The translations under genes and the position numbers were made by a program. Shown one piece after another: positions 9,524-18,692 of a stretch of 64,000 nt of DNA (position 1 is its first letter; every line of letters starts with the position of its first letter). Below the pieces are notes generated by a model that saw only the letters and a program-made list of their open reading frames with translations, ran no database searches and was not told where the DNA came from. This DNA comes from PALSA-188 sp963720075 (GTDB taxonomy: Bacteria; Acidobacteriota; Terriglobia; Terriglobales; Acidobacteriaceae): contig CAVREG010000006.1 of the NCBI GenBank assembly GCA_963720075.1, positions 320,853 to 384,852 of the forward strand, read 5' to 3'.

Positions 9524-10543
9524 ATGCGATTCTCATGTCTCATCCTACTGCTGATCATGATTGGGCTAACTATGCCAGGCCTTACTGAAACTCATTCCGC
9601 GAACGCCTCCAATGAAGCAGTCCTGCTCGTTGCCAACAAAGGCGAACACACTCTAGGTATCGTGGACCCGAAAGCCGGCAAGCAAGTCGCAACCGTTGCC
9701 GAGGGCGGCATTACCGGGCACGAGGTTGCCGTTTCTCCCGATGGCCGTCTTGCCTATGTGCCGATCTATGGCAACTCGGGCGTCGGCTCACCGGGGACTG
9801 ACGGGCACAATATCGTTGTTATTGACATCGCAGCGCGAAAAAAGGTCGGCAATATTAATTTCGGACATGGCGTCCGCCCGCACTGCGCCGTCTTTGGCCC
9901 GAAGGACGGACTGCTTTACGTCACCACCGAACTGGAAAACGCGATCAGTATCATTGATCCGGCAACGTTGAAAATTCTAGGTTCAATTCCCACCGGACAA
10001 CCCGAGTCCCACATGTTGGCGATCTCGCCCGACGGTCGCCGCGGCTACACTGCCAACGTTGGTCCCGGTACCGTTTCCGTTTTAGACATGGAAGCGCGAA
10101 AGACCATCGCGGTGATTCCCGTTTCATCTCAGGTACAGCGTATTTCCGTTTCGGTGGATGGTCACGAGGCTTTTACGTCGGATCAGGCGAAACCTCAACT
10201 CGCGGTTATTGATACCTCGACAAATAAGGTGAAGGCTTGGGTTCGGCTGCCTGCGGCGGGTTACGGAACTGCATCCACGTCAGATGGCCGCTGGCTTGTC
10301 GTAGCCATGCCAAACGCCAACAAAATCGCGATTGTGGACCCTCGTATTATGAAGCTCGCGCGCACCGTTGACGTTCCCGCCTCTCCCCAAGAGGTCTTGA
10401 TCCGCCCGGATGGCGGCGCAGCTTACGTCTCGTGCGATGCAAGCAAACAAATCGCGGTGATTCGTGTTTCGAATTGGACGATCAAGAGACTAATTGACGC
10501 GGGACCGGGAGCGGATGGCTTGGCGTGGGCGGCGCCGAAGTAG
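9524..10543 (+). CDS. Secreted YncE-like beta-propeller protein
   Basis: About 339 residues. The start at ATG 9524 is preferred: GGAG lies 7 bases upstream and the signal peptide starts there (MRFSCLILLLIMIGL). An ATG at 9512 is also in frame. The mature protein is built of 40-45 residue repeats such as HEVAVSPDGRLAYVP and LAISPDGRRGYTAN, the YncE/PQQ-type seven-bladed propeller usual for extracytoplasmic binding proteins. It is 70 bases downstream of cusA and may be read from the same operon, but a metal role is not shown by sequence. It converges with the aldolase gene one base away. Confidence 0.82.
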   Translation: MRFSCLILLLIMIGLTMPGLTETHSANASNEAVLLVANKGEHTLGIVDPKAGKQVATVAEGGITGHEVAVSPDGRLAYVPIYGNSGVGSPGTDGHNIVVIDIAARKKVGNINFGHGVRPHCAVFGPKDGLLYVTTELENAISIIDPATLKILGSIPTGQPESHMLAISPDGRRGYTANVGPGTVSVLDMEARKTIAVIPVSSQVQRISVSVDGHEAFTSDQAKPQLAVIDTSTNKVKAWVRLPAAGYGTASTSDGRWLVVAMPNANKIAIVDPRIMKLARTVDVPASPQEVLIRPDGGAAYVSCDASKQIAVIRVSNWTIKRLIDAGPGADGLAWAAPK

Positions 10544-10544
10544 A

Positions 10545-11579
10545 CTAGCTTCTGACGGTCTCCTTCACAAATTTTGCGAACTGCTGGACGTCGTTTTCGG
10601 TGGTATCAAACGAGCACATCCACCGCACTACGGATTGTTCCTCATTCCAAACATAAAAGAAGTATCGTTTTTGTATTTTCGCGATGGCCTTACGAGGGAT
10701 TTGGGCGAAAACTCCATTCGCCTCGACCGGATAAACGATCTTGACCTGCGGAATCTTGCGCAATTCTTTTTCAAGCAAGCCGGCGATTTTGTTTGCGTGT
10801 CGAGCACTATTCCGCCAGAGCTCGTTGGATAAAAGCACATCAAACTGCGCCGCGATAAAGCGCATTTTCGATGCCAGCTGCATTCCCTGCTTACGCAAGT
10901 ACAAAAAATCGCGCCCAAGTTTTTTATCGAAGAAAATCACGGCCTCCGCACCCATTAAGCCATTCTTCGTTCCGCCAAACGAGAGTACATCAACTCCGAG
11001 ATCACGTGTTGCTTGCCGCAAGTTCTGTCCGAGACTCGCCGCCGCGTTGGCAATGCGCGCTCCATCCATGTGAAGAAACATATTGCGGTCGTGCACGAAC
11101 CTCGCAATCGCCTCGATCTCGCGAGGCTTGTAAACCGTCCCCACCTCGGTGGCTTGGGTAATCGAAATCACGCGTGGCTGAACGTGATGCTGGTCTCCAA
11201 TGCCGTGATAGGCGCGACTGATTGCATCCAGCGTTAGCTTGCCGTCAGTGGTTGCGATTGGGATCAGCTTGCAGCCGGTAAATTTTTCGGGCGCGCCACA
11301 TTCATCCACATAAATGTGTGCAGCCTCGCCGCAGATCACTGCACTATAAGATTCTGTGAGAGCTTTGAGGCTCAGACAGTTCGCAGCGGTGCCGTTGAAT
11401 ACAAAGAAAACTTCAATGTCGTTCCCAAAATGCTTTTTGAATTTCCGGACGGCCGACTCGGTGTAAGCATCATCGCCATAACCCACTGTGTGACCCTGGT
11501 TCGCCGCTGCAATAGCATTCACCACCTCCGGGTGAATTCCGGCATTGTTATCGCTGGCGAAGCTACGTGCAGGTTTCAT
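10545..11579 (-). CDS. ltaE: Low-specificity L-threonine aldolase
   Basis: A 344-residue PLP enzyme of the beta-eliminating lyase family. It cleaves L-threonine or L-allo-threonine to glycine and acetaldehyde in the cytosol. Visible marks are the N-terminal SDN-AGIHPEV substrate loop, HMDGARIANA near residue 175 (PLP-binding Asp and Arg) and SFGGTKNGLMG near residue 205 with the Schiff-base lysine. Length is normal for the family. It stands alone, divergent from an RND relic. Confidence 0.92.
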   Translation of the reverse strand: MKPARSFASDNNAGIHPEVVNAIAAANQGHTVGYGDDAYTESAVRKFKKHFGNDIEVFFVFNGTAANCLSLKALTESYSAVICGEAAHIYVDECGAPEKFTGCKLIPIATTDGKLTLDAISRAYHGIGDQHHVQPRVISITQATEVGTVYKPREIEAIARFVHDRNMFLHMDGARIANAAASLGQNLRQATRDLGVDVLSFGGTKNGLMGAEAVIFFDKKLGRDFLYLRKQGMQLASKMRFIAAQFDVLLSNELWRNSARHANKIAGLLEKELRKIPQVKIVYPVEANGVFAQIPRKAIAKIQKRYFFYVWNEEQSVVRWMCSFDTTENDVQQFAKFVKETVRS

Positions 11580-11700
11580 GTCGAATCAATTTAGCAGACA
11601 AAACATGCGTTGAGTGTCTTCTTGTAGCTCTCGGAATCATGTATGGTAAGTTATCCAGAATGTTGATATCCCGCGCCGATATTGCTGGCCAGTGGCGCCG

Positions 11701-11871
11701 GTGAAGCCGGCCGCCATTCCCGTGGGTACGACGGTTTTCGGTGGTATTAATTATGTCCACCATGCTCAACCCGTTTTTGTTCCGGTGTTGTATCTGATCA
11801 TCGAAGGGTGGCGTGAGCGCGGCGGAAAAGTAGAGGAAACAGAGGCAGAAAGCGAATCTGTGCTCTCGTAA
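11701..11871 (+). pseudogene. Relic: C-terminal end of an RND efflux pump
   Basis: Reading from GTG 11701 gives 56 codons ending with TAA at 11869-11871. The translation contains PVGTTVFGGI, then VFVPVLYLIIEGWRERG and a charged tail. This is the pattern of the last membrane helix and tail of HAE1-type RND pumps (FxPVxY-V-E). No upstream part of such a gene is present: the next 120 bases belong to the divergent aldolase promoter. It is most likely a remnant of a deleted transporter gene. Very unlikely to be functional. Confidence 0.6.
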
Positions 11872-11874
11872 TCT

Positions 11875-13404
11875 TTACTTCAACGCTTCGGCAATCTTCC
11901 TGTCAGCTATTAACTTTGCGATCCGTTCGAAGTCTTCATACATCACGCGATCTTTTTCGATGGCTGGGGAAACGGACCTGATGGCGGCATGCGCCGCCTG
12001 GCCGCGTTTTCCTGTTTTCAGCGGAACCAGAAAGTCTAATGCCTGAGCGGCTGCCATCGCCTCGATTGCCAGAACGTTTCGCGCGTTTTCGACAATTCGT
12101 TTCAGTTTTACTGCCGCCGTCATGCCCATTGAAACGTAATCTTCTTTGTTGCCTGATGTCGTTATCGAATCCACGGAAGCGGGATGCGCCAGAATTTTGT
12201 TCTCACTAACTAACGCTGCCGCCGTGACTTGCGGCATCATGAAGCCAGAATTCAGCCCTGCGCCCGAGGCGAGGAATGGCGGCAGGCCTTCGTTCAAAGC
12301 TGGATTAACAAGCCGCTCCACTCGCCGTTCGGAGATTCCGGCTAGCGCGCTTAAAGCAATTCCCAAGAAATCCAGAGCGAAGGCCAGAGGTTCGCCATGA
12401 AAATTCCCGCCTGAAATAACATCTCCCCCGGCTTCAGCCCGGTCATTAACAAATACTAATGGGTTATCAACTGCAGAGTTGACTTCAATTTCCATGACTC
12501 TGCGGCCGTACGCCACTGCGTCGCGGACCGCACCGTGTACCTGCGGAATGCATCGCAACGAATACGCATCCTGCACTCGTCCACAATTCCGATGCGACTC
12601 TCGAAGTTCGCTGCCGTCCAACATTTTTCTCAAGTTAGCTGCACTTAAGACTTGTCCAGCATGAGGACGCGCTTGATGAATTCGCGCATCGAAGGCCGAG
12701 TCCGTGCCATGAAGCGCGTCGAGGGTGAGGGATCCAATGACGTCGGCTGAATCAACCAGCGTCTCTGCTGCAATAATGGCGAGCACGCCCAGCGCAAGCA
12801 TGGCTTGCGTGCCGTTGATCAGCGAAACCGCCTCCTTCGCCTCAAGTGTGAGCGGCTTGATCTGGGCACGGCGCAAAGCCTCATTGCCCGGAATCCGCAC
12901 GCCCCTTTCATCGAGGCATTCACCTTCGCCAATAATCACCAATGCCAGGTGTGCCAGAGGAGCCAGGTCGCCGCTTGCGCCAACGCTGCCCTGCGAAGGA
13001 ACGAACGGAGTCACGCCACGATTGAGCATTTCGCAAAGCGTGTCAATGACCACCGGTCGCACGCCCGAGTGTCCTTTGGAAAGGGAGTTGGCGCGGAGAA
13101 GCATCATGGCGCGGGTTTCAACTGAAGACAGAGGTTCCCCCATTCCTACGGCATGCGAGCGCAGCAAATTTAGTTGCAGTTGGCGAATCTGTTCGCCTGC
13201 GATGCGGACGTCGCTCAACTTGCCTACTCCGGTCGTGATCGCGTAAGAAGGTTTGTTGTCTGCGACCAACGCATTCACCACGGTTCGCGCGCGCGTAACA
13301 TCCTTGCGCGCATCGGAAGCGAGCAGCACAGGACGGTTAGACAAAGAGACTTCGAGGACAGCTTCCAGCGTGAGATCGTTGCCGTTAATGTGAAGAGCTT
13401 GCAA
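11875..13404 (-). CDS. hutH: Histidine ammonia-lyase
   Basis: A 509-residue enzyme that converts L-histidine to urocanate and ammonia. SVGASGDLAPLAH near residue 143 holds the Ala-Ser-Gly triad that cyclises to the MIO cofactor. The Tyr/Gly loop near the N-terminus (YAITTGVGKL) and the GNFHGEP motif near residue 330 are also present. Length matches the family (about 505-515). The other hut genes are absent from the neighbourhood. It is the last gene of a minus-strand run of acyl-CoA catabolism genes, so it may be a general amino-acid breakdown member of that unit. Confidence 0.93.
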   Translation of the reverse strand: MQALHINGNDLTLEAVLEVSLSNRPVLLASDARKDVTRARTVVNALVADNKPSYAITTGVGKLSDVRIAGEQIRQLQLNLLRSHAVGMGEPLSSVETRAMMLLRANSLSKGHSGVRPVVIDTLCEMLNRGVTPFVPSQGSVGASGDLAPLAHLALVIIGEGECLDERGVRIPGNEALRRAQIKPLTLEAKEAVSLINGTQAMLALGVLAIIAAETLVDSADVIGSLTLDALHGTDSAFDARIHQARPHAGQVLSAANLRKMLDGSELRESHRNCGRVQDAYSLRCIPQVHGAVRDAVAYGRRVMEIEVNSAVDNPLVFVNDRAEAGGDVISGGNFHGEPLAFALDFLGIALSALAGISERRVERLVNPALNEGLPPFLASGAGLNSGFMMPQVTAAALVSENKILAHPASVDSITTSGNKEDYVSMGMTAAVKLKRIVENARNVLAIEAMAAAQALDFLVPLKTGKRGQAAHAAIRSVSPAIEKDRVMYEDFERIAKLIADRKIAEALK

Positions 13405-13453
13405 AGAATCGGACCGTCTTACTCAGTAAGAGCGCCAAAGCAGAAAACTTATT

Positions 13454-13900
13454 TTATGCAGTTCGCTTGGCGATTGCCTTCCGAAATGCGTTCGCATATT
13501 TCGCCGGTAGTGTCGTAGCTTTCATCTCCGAATTAGTCACTATATGCGTCGTCTCTCCTTCGGCCAACAGTACGCCATCATTTTCCCTCATCAGTTCGTA
13601 TCCAAAATGAATCACTGATTCCCGAACATTCTTCAGATACGTTCGTACCTTAATCTCATCGTCGTAACGCGCCGGGGCTTTGTAGCGGCACCGCGCATCC
13701 ACGACGGCAATAAAGCATTGGTCTTTCTCTTCCATTTCGCGATAGGAAAATCCTAACTGTCTTAGAAATTCGACGCGGCCTACTTCAAACCAAATAAAAT
13801 GATTGGCGTGGTAAACGACACCCATCTTGTCAGTTTCGGCGTAGCGTACTCGTAACTTAGTTTCGCAGATGGCTGGCCAACGCCTTTCGCGGATAGTCAT
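13454..13900 (-). CDS. Acyl-CoA thioesterase, hot-dog (YbgC/4HBT) family
   Basis: About 148 residues. RYAETDKMGVVYHANHFIWFE near the N-terminus has the Asp and His of the 4-hydroxybenzoyl-CoA thioesterase group, and the length is typical of single hot-dog domain enzymes. ATG 13898-13900 overlaps the stop of the upstream hydratase gene by four bases (ATGA), a coupling signature; an in-frame ATG four codons earlier is less likely. It probably hydrolyses short- or branched-chain acyl-CoA made by the neighbouring pathway; specificity unknown. Confidence 0.85.
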   Translation of the reverse strand: MTIRERRWPAICETKLRVRYAETDKMGVVYHANHFIWFEVGRVEFLRQLGFSYREMEEKDQCFIAVVDARCRYKAPARYDDEIKVRTYLKNVRESVIHFGYELMRENDGVLLAEGETTHIVTNSEMKATTLPAKYANAFRKAIAKRTA

Positions 13901-14679
13901 TGACCGGTCCAACGTGGCTTGCGTTTTTCGAGAAATGAGGTTATTCCCTCGCGGAAGTCTGCGGTAGTCCGGATGCGCGCATTCTCTTCGATTGCTTCCG
14001 CGACTTGCCGGTCAAGTTGCGTTGAGATGAAGCCATTGATCAGCCGCTTCGTGGCCGACATCGAAGAAGGGCTGTTCTCCATGAACTGCGCCGCGAGTTC
14101 GCGTGCGCGCGACATCAGGATGTTCGAGTCAACAATCTCGTTCACCAAACCATAGCTGTGAGCTTCTGAAGCGTCGAACAATCGCCCACTCATTAACAGG
14201 TCGCGAGCGATTTTGTGCCCCACTTGCCATACAAGAATCGAAGATACAATCGCCGGAACGAATCCAATGCGAACTTCGGTATATCCAAACTTTGCCTCGG
14301 GCACGGCGAGCGTGAAGTCGCACATGGTTGCCAGTCCGGTCCCTCCGGCAATAGCCGCTCCATTTACGGCAGCGATGGTGGGTTTGGGAAATTCGTAAAG
14401 CCGCCGGAATATTCGAGCCATTCTCGCTGAGTCCTCGACGTTTTCGGCATGGCTCTTTCCCATTAGCGACTTAAGTTCCTCCAAATCCATGCCGGCGCAG
14501 AAGGCCTTTCCCGCGCCCGTTAAGAGCAAAATGCGCGCGTTCGAGTTCTCAATCTCATCGAAGGCGAACATCAACTCAACTACAAGTTGGAGACTGATGG
14601 CATTTCGCTTTTCGGGGCGATTTAGAGTAATAGTCCCGATGCCGTCGGTATATTCAAGTTTTAGGTTTTCAAAAGCCAT
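13897..14679 (-). CDS. Enoyl-CoA hydratase/isomerase family (methylglutaconyl-CoA hydratase candidate)
   Basis: A 260-residue crotonase-fold enzyme. The oxyanion-hole segments are AFCAGMDLEEL (about residue 62) and NGAAIAGGTGLATMCD (about residue 107), and the C-terminal helix region is complete. Neighbouring genes encode HMG-CoA lyase and a methylcrotonoyl-type carboxylase subunit, so hydration of 3-methylglutaconyl-CoA to HMG-CoA in leucine breakdown is the best guess. The crotonase fold alone does not define the substrate. Confidence 0.85.
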   Translation of the reverse strand: MAFENLKLEYTDGIGTITLNRPEKRNAISLQLVVELMFAFDEIENSNARILLLTGAGKAFCAGMDLEELKSLMGKSHAENVEDSARMARIFRRLYEFPKPTIAAVNGAAIAGGTGLATMCDFTLAVPEAKFGYTEVRIGFVPAIVSSILVWQVGHKIARDLLMSGRLFDASEAHSYGLVNEIVDSNILMSRARELAAQFMENSPSSMSATKRLINGFISTQLDRQVAEAIEENARIRTTADFREGITSFLEKRKPRWTGQ

Positions 14680-14713
14680 TTGGTGACCACAAGTCTGTTA
14701 AGCCACGGCCGAG

Positions 14714-15592
14714 TTAGTCTGCCGCGGAAGCATTTGAATACCTCACGCCGATCTCAGCGGAAGCGCGCAACAATACGTCCAAAGATTTCAGCGGCGGTAA
14801 CACCGCTCTCCGGGAATTCAGTGCCTCGATTAGTTTCTCAGTGGGAAGATTGCCGACCATAGCATCCTGGGCAAAGGGACAACCTCCCAATCCACCCAAT
14901 GCCGAATCGAAACGGCGGCAGCCAGCGTCATACGCGGCCAAAACTCTTTCGGCAGCCTGATCGGGACGGCCGTGCAGGTGAACTCCAATTTCCAGGTAGC
15001 CAAACTTTGAAATTACTCCCGACAAAATCTCCCCAATTTGCGCCGCCGTCGCTAATCCCACCGTGTCCGCCAGCGAAATGGTTCGAACTCCATACGATTC
15101 GAGAAGGTCTACCGCGTTGATAACTTCCTCGACGGTCCATTCGTCGCCGTACGGATTCCCGAAAGCCATTGAAACATACACAACCGTATCAAGTCCTGCG
15201 TCTTCGCCCTTGTTCTTGATTTTTTCCATTTCATCAATGGCCTCGTCTAACGTTTGGCGCTGATTGTTTTGCAAGAAGGTCGGTGAAACGGAATACGGAA
15301 ATCCCAGCGTCCGCACGGAATTTGTCGCGATCGCGCGCATCGCACCTTTCTCATTCACTACAATTCCAATGAGCTCTACGTCGTCGGGCGGATCCAGTTC
15401 TTTCATGACTTCTTCCGAATCAGCCATCTGCGGCACGGCATTGGCTGAAACAAAAGAGACTGCGTCAATGTGTTTAAATCCAGCGCTGATGAGTGCGCGA
15501 AGATATTCAACTTTGATGTTGGTGGGAATCTGCGTTTTCAGGCCCTGCCAAGCATCCCGCGGACATTCTATGAGTTTGATCGAGTCAGGCAT
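14714..15592 (-). CDS. mvaB: Hydroxymethylglutaryl-CoA lyase
   Basis: A 292-residue TIM-barrel enzyme of the HMGL/DRE family that cleaves HMG-CoA to acetoacetate and acetyl-CoA. ECPRDAWQGL near residue 10 supplies the catalytic Arg and Asp. VHLHGRPD near residue 205 gives the metal-binding HxH. LGGCPFAQDAMVGN near residue 237 is the family signature with the reactive Cys. Length is normal. Together with the hydratase and carboxylase subunit it forms the lower leucine pathway. Confidence 0.92.
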   Translation of the reverse strand: MPDSIKLIECPRDAWQGLKTQIPTNIKVEYLRALISAGFKHIDAVSFVSANAVPQMADSEEVMKELDPPDDVELIGIVVNEKGAMRAIATNSVRTLGFPYSVSPTFLQNNQRQTLDEAIDEMEKIKNKGEDAGLDTVVYVSMAFGNPYGDEWTVEEVINAVDLLESYGVRTISLADTVGLATAAQIGEILSGVISKFGYLEIGVHLHGRPDQAAERVLAAYDAGCRRFDSALGGLGGCPFAQDAMVGNLPTEKLIEALNSRRAVLPPLKSLDVLLRASAEIGVRYSNASAAD

Positions 15593-15595
15593 TAT

Positions 15596-15742
15596 CTACC
15601 CTGGAGACACTGCAGCTCGCAAAAATGAATTCTCTTCTGACGAAACCGCCGCGCGTGCCGGCACTGGTACGTCAAAGCTTTGTTCGCTGATCTCCTGATG
15701 AATCAGTTTTCTCTGTGTCCCGGTGCTTCCGTGGTAATTCAT
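15596..15742 (-). CDS. Possible 48-residue ORF between carboxylase and HMG-CoA lyase genes
   Basis: ATG 15740-15742 overlaps the stop codon of the carboxylase gene (ATGA), and the TAG stop at 15596-15598 is only 3 bases before the lyase start. The predicted peptide begins MNYHGSTGTQRK and has no recognisable family. Its first third coincides with an extragenic repeat, so it may be a chance ORF that just bridges two coupled genes. Confidence 0.25.
   Translation of the reverse strand: MNYHGSTGTQRKLIHQEISEQSFDVPVPARAAVSSEENSFLRAAVSPG
15707..15740. repeat. Degenerate extragenic element of the CTCTGTGTC-CGTG-CCGTGG type
   Basis: The plus strand reads TTTTCTCTGTGTCCCGGTGC followed by TTCCGTGGTAATTC. 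It resembles a dispersed bacterial extragenic sequence of the form TCTCTGTG-CTCCGTG-CTCCGTGGT known from memory in planctomycete and acidobacterial genomes. Only this copy is seen in the window, so the assignment is tentative. Confidence 0.35.
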
Positions 15743-17439
15743 GTTTGAAGTACTCCCACTTTGAACTCCGCCACATCCGGATTCAGCGCGGCGGCTTCCA
15801 GAGCATGTGTGATTGCATCCCGAGTCTCGATCGGATCAATGATTTTATCTATCCACAGGCGCGCCGCACCATATCTTGGATCGGTTTGCTCGTCGTATGT
15901 CCGCTTCACCGATTCGAATAATTCCTTTCGTTCGTCTTCACTCAATTTCTTGCCGCCGCGCTCTAACTGCCGAATCTTAATTTCGACCAGGGTTGACGCC
16001 GCCGAATCGCCGCTCATAACAGCGTATCGGGCAGTCGGCCATGCAAACACAAAGCGCGGGTCGTATGCTTTGCCGCACATCGCGTAGTGGCCGGCTCCAA
16101 AGGAGCCGCCGATAATCACAGTAATTTTTGGAACCACCGAGTTTGAAACCGCATTCACCATCTTCGCGCCTGCTTTGATAATGCCGCTCCACTCCGCGTC
16201 GCGGCCAACCATGAATCCGTTTACATCGTGCATGAAGACGAGGGGAATCAGATTCTGATTGCAATCCATAATGAACCGGGCAGCCTTCTTCGCGGATTCG
16301 GTGTAGATCACCCCGCCGAATTCAATTCGTTTATTTCCTTCATGGTCCATGCTTTGCGCATGCAGTTTCTGATTAGCAACAATTCCGACGGCGAAGCCAC
16401 CGATTCTGCCATAACCGCAAATTAGCGTCTTGCCGTATTCCGGTTTGTATTCGTCGAAGCGGCTTCCATCGGTAAGGCGTCCGATGATTTCCTTCATGTC
16501 ATAAGGGCGCGCAGGGGAAGAATCGTAAATTCCATAAATTTCCTCAGCTGCCAGCGCTGGTGCTTCGGGCTTTTTGCGTTCCCACGGCGATTGCCTGCGG
16601 TATCCCCACTTGTCAACAATGGCGCGGATTCGCTCCAGGCAGCTTTCATCATTCGGTTCGCGGAAATCTACGGTCCCGCTGATTGCCGAATGCATGGCCG
16701 CTCCACCCAATTCGTCAGCGGAAACTTTTTGGCCGATTGCAGCTTGTACCAATGCTGGTCCGGCAAGAAAAAGCCCGCTGCCATCCGTCATCAAAACGTG
16801 ATCGCACATCACCGGCAAGTAGCCGCCTCCGGCCACGCACATGCCCATGATCGCTGCAATCTGCGGAATACCCATCGCGGACATCACCGCGTTGTTGCGA
16901 AACACTCGCCCGAAATCATCGGTGTCGGGAAAAACATCTTCTTGCAGTGGAAGAAACACCCCAGCCGAGTCCACGAGATAAATCGTTGGAATGTGATTTT
17001 CAATCGCGATATTCTGCGCGCGAATAACCTTCTTCGCGGTCATTGGAAAAAACGCTCCGGCCTTTACCGTGGCGTCATTAGCGATAACCATCACCATGCG
17101 CGTTTGAATGCGCGCAAGCCCGGTAATCACTCCTGCGGCTGGCGCGCCTCCCCACTCTTCATACATGCCCTGTGCCGCATACATGCCGAGTTCGAAGAAT
17201 GTTGCCGGGTCCGCCAATAGAGCGATTCGTTCACGAGCTGTCAATCGTGACTTTCCATGCTGATTTTCAATCGCCTTGGGGCCACCGCCTTCCCGGATAG
17301 TCTCTTCTTCATTGCGAACTTGCGAGACGAGGTCCGCCAGAAACCGCATGTTCGCCTCGAATCGCGCCGACGTAGGGTCCACCCGGCTCTCGATAGCCGG
17401 GGATTTCGGCGGTGTGACGGATTCAACGCGTTCAGCCAT
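15739..17439 (-). CDS. Acyl-CoA carboxylase carboxyltransferase (beta) subunit, methylcrotonoyl-CoA type
   Basis: A 566-residue biotin-dependent carboxyltransferase that moves CO2 from carboxybiotin to an acyl-CoA. The N-terminal half has GPALVQAAIGQKVSADELGG (acyl-CoA site). The C-terminal half has GGSFGAGHYAMCGKAYDPRF and WPTARYAVM, the form typical of methylcrotonoyl-CoA carboxylase beta, not the GGAYG form of propionyl-CoA carboxylase. HMG-CoA lyase and a hydratase downstream support leucine breakdown. The partner biotin carboxylase/biotin carrier gene is not in the window and must be elsewhere. Confidence 0.88.
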   Translation of the reverse strand: MAERVESVTPPKSPAIESRVDPTSARFEANMRFLADLVSQVRNEEETIREGGGPKAIENQHGKSRLTARERIALLADPATFFELGMYAAQGMYEEWGGAPAAGVITGLARIQTRMVMVIANDATVKAGAFFPMTAKKVIRAQNIAIENHIPTIYLVDSAGVFLPLQEDVFPDTDDFGRVFRNNAVMSAMGIPQIAAIMGMCVAGGGYLPVMCDHVLMTDGSGLFLAGPALVQAAIGQKVSADELGGAAMHSAISGTVDFREPNDESCLERIRAIVDKWGYRRQSPWERKKPEAPALAAEEIYGIYDSSPARPYDMKEIIGRLTDGSRFDEYKPEYGKTLICGYGRIGGFAVGIVANQKLHAQSMDHEGNKRIEFGGVIYTESAKKAARFIMDCNQNLIPLVFMHDVNGFMVGRDAEWSGIIKAGAKMVNAVSNSVVPKITVIIGGSFGAGHYAMCGKAYDPRFVFAWPTARYAVMSGDSAASTLVEIKIRQLERGGKKLSEDERKELFESVKRTYDEQTDPRYGAARLWIDKIIDPIETRDAITHALEAAALNPDVAEFKVGVLQT

Positions 17440-17499
17440 GCAAGATTGTCCGAAAGTGCTAACGGTATACCAGAGACATAAACGTGCGCAACGAAGGGG

Positions 17500-18231
17500 C
17501 TATGGGGCCCGGTCTATCCATCGCTCAAGCCGGCAGCCATCTTCTTCGAGCACAAAGTTTCCCACGCCGAAACATTCGCCGAAGATACGATGTGATTCCG
17601 GGTCGCGAGCGGCTTTAGTAATCCAATGCTTTCCTATTTCATACTGGCTTCTCGTGAACCATTTCTGTGGCAAGACTTCCAGCAATCCAGCTTGCAGATA
17701 GAAAATGTACAGCGCGAATGCGGGATCGCCATGACTTTTGGCGGGATAACTTGTTGGCACGATCAATTCATCCACACTTCGCAGCTCTTGCGGAACCTCG
17801 ATGTTATGCATGCCCGCGGATAACGCAAGCGGTATCTCAAACTCCGCCACGGGGGCTGTCGTCGCGTATATGCGGTCGCTTGACTGCTTGAACCATCCGG
17901 CAATTTCGGAGAGGTCGAATGGTTTCAGTTCCCCTGGGTCGAAAGCCGCCAGTCGAATGCTCCGCCCCTCGGGACACCAGACTCCGAAGTGCAATGGTGG
18001 AATAACGAACGGCCTGCAATACGTATTCAAAGCGAGAAGGGGTTGATCGCTCTTGTCTGCAACATTCAGAGTAATTAAATGCGCCAATGCCCCCTCCTCA
18101 CCATGATGGGACCAGGCGAATCGCCTGCCGGACGAATCAATCACAGGGAAAGTTTTCCAATACCACGGCGCAGGACCGACAGTTCGGGCCAGATTCTCGC
18201 GGAGTCTTGGGGAATTGATTTCGTCCATCAA
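17500..18231 (-). CDS. Conserved-looking protein of unknown function in the acyl-CoA operon
   Basis: A 243-residue soluble protein with no signal peptide and no family I can name. It contains a beta-rich middle with PPLHFGVWCPEG and a C-terminal FGECFGVGNFVLEEDG segment. Its start overlaps the stop of the B12-subunit gene by 4 bases (ATGA), and the carboxylase gene follows 60 bases downstream, so it is translated with the catabolic genes. A chaperone or activator role for the mutase is conceivable, but it lacks the P-loop of MeaB-type GTPases, so no function is assigned. Confidence 0.75.
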   Translation of the reverse strand: MMDEINSPRLRENLARTVGPAPWYWKTFPVIDSSGRRFAWSHHGEEGALAHLITLNVADKSDQPLLALNTYCRPFVIPPLHFGVWCPEGRSIRLAAFDPGELKPFDLSEIAGWFKQSSDRIYATTAPVAEFEIPLALSAGMHNIEVPQELRSVDELIVPTSYPAKSHGDPAFALYIFYLQAGLLEVLPQKWFTRSQYEIGKHWITKAARDPESHRIFGECFGVGNFVLEEDGCRLERWIDRAP

Positions 18232-18686
18232 CCGGATGTGGGAACTCCACGAGGTTTAACATTCGCGCGGATGAACTGGACAATTTGATCCATCGCCGTC
18301 CCGGGCAGGAATATCGCCGCAACGCCGGCATTTTTCAAGTTGGCAATATCTTGATCTGGAATGATCCCGCCCAAAACCAAGAGCACGTCATCCATTTTAT
18401 TTTGTTTGAGAAGAGCTAACACCCGCGGGACGATTGCATTATGCGCGCCAGATAAAATCGAAAGCCCAATCACGTGTACATCTTCTTGCAGCGCCGCGCT
18501 CACAATCATCTCCGGAGTCTGGCGCAGGCCGGTATAGATGACTTCCATGCCGGCATCGCGAAGTGCTCTGGCGATCACCTTGGCGCCACGGTCATGGCCA
18601 TCCAAGCCAGGCTTGGCGACGAGCACGCGAATCTTTTCTTCGGGCAGCATTTCGAGATCAAACCACCAAAATATTTCGCCGCTCAC
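18228..18686 (-). CDS. Methylmalonyl-CoA mutase B12-binding subunit
   Basis: A 152-residue cobalamin-binding domain as a separate chain. AKPGLDGHDRGAKVI near residue 25 is the DxHxxG motif whose His replaces dimethylbenzimidazole as lower cobalt ligand. GLSILSGAHN near residue 75 and GGIIPDQD near residue 107 complete the Rossmann-like fold. A second in-frame ATG at 18650 would start nearer the domain edge and is plausible. It works with the catalytic subunit 19599-21401 to turn methylmalonyl-CoA into succinyl-CoA. An AlkA-like gene and a small ORF separate the two. Confidence 0.9.
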   Translation of the reverse strand: MSGEIFWWFDLEMLPEEKIRVLVAKPGLDGHDRGAKVIARALRDAGMEVIYTGLRQTPEMIVSAALQEDVHVIGLSILSGAHNAIVPRVLALLKQNKMDDVLLVLGGIIPDQDIANLKNAGVAAIFLPGTAMDQIVQFIRANVKPRGVPTSG

Positions 18687-18692
18687 TAAATG

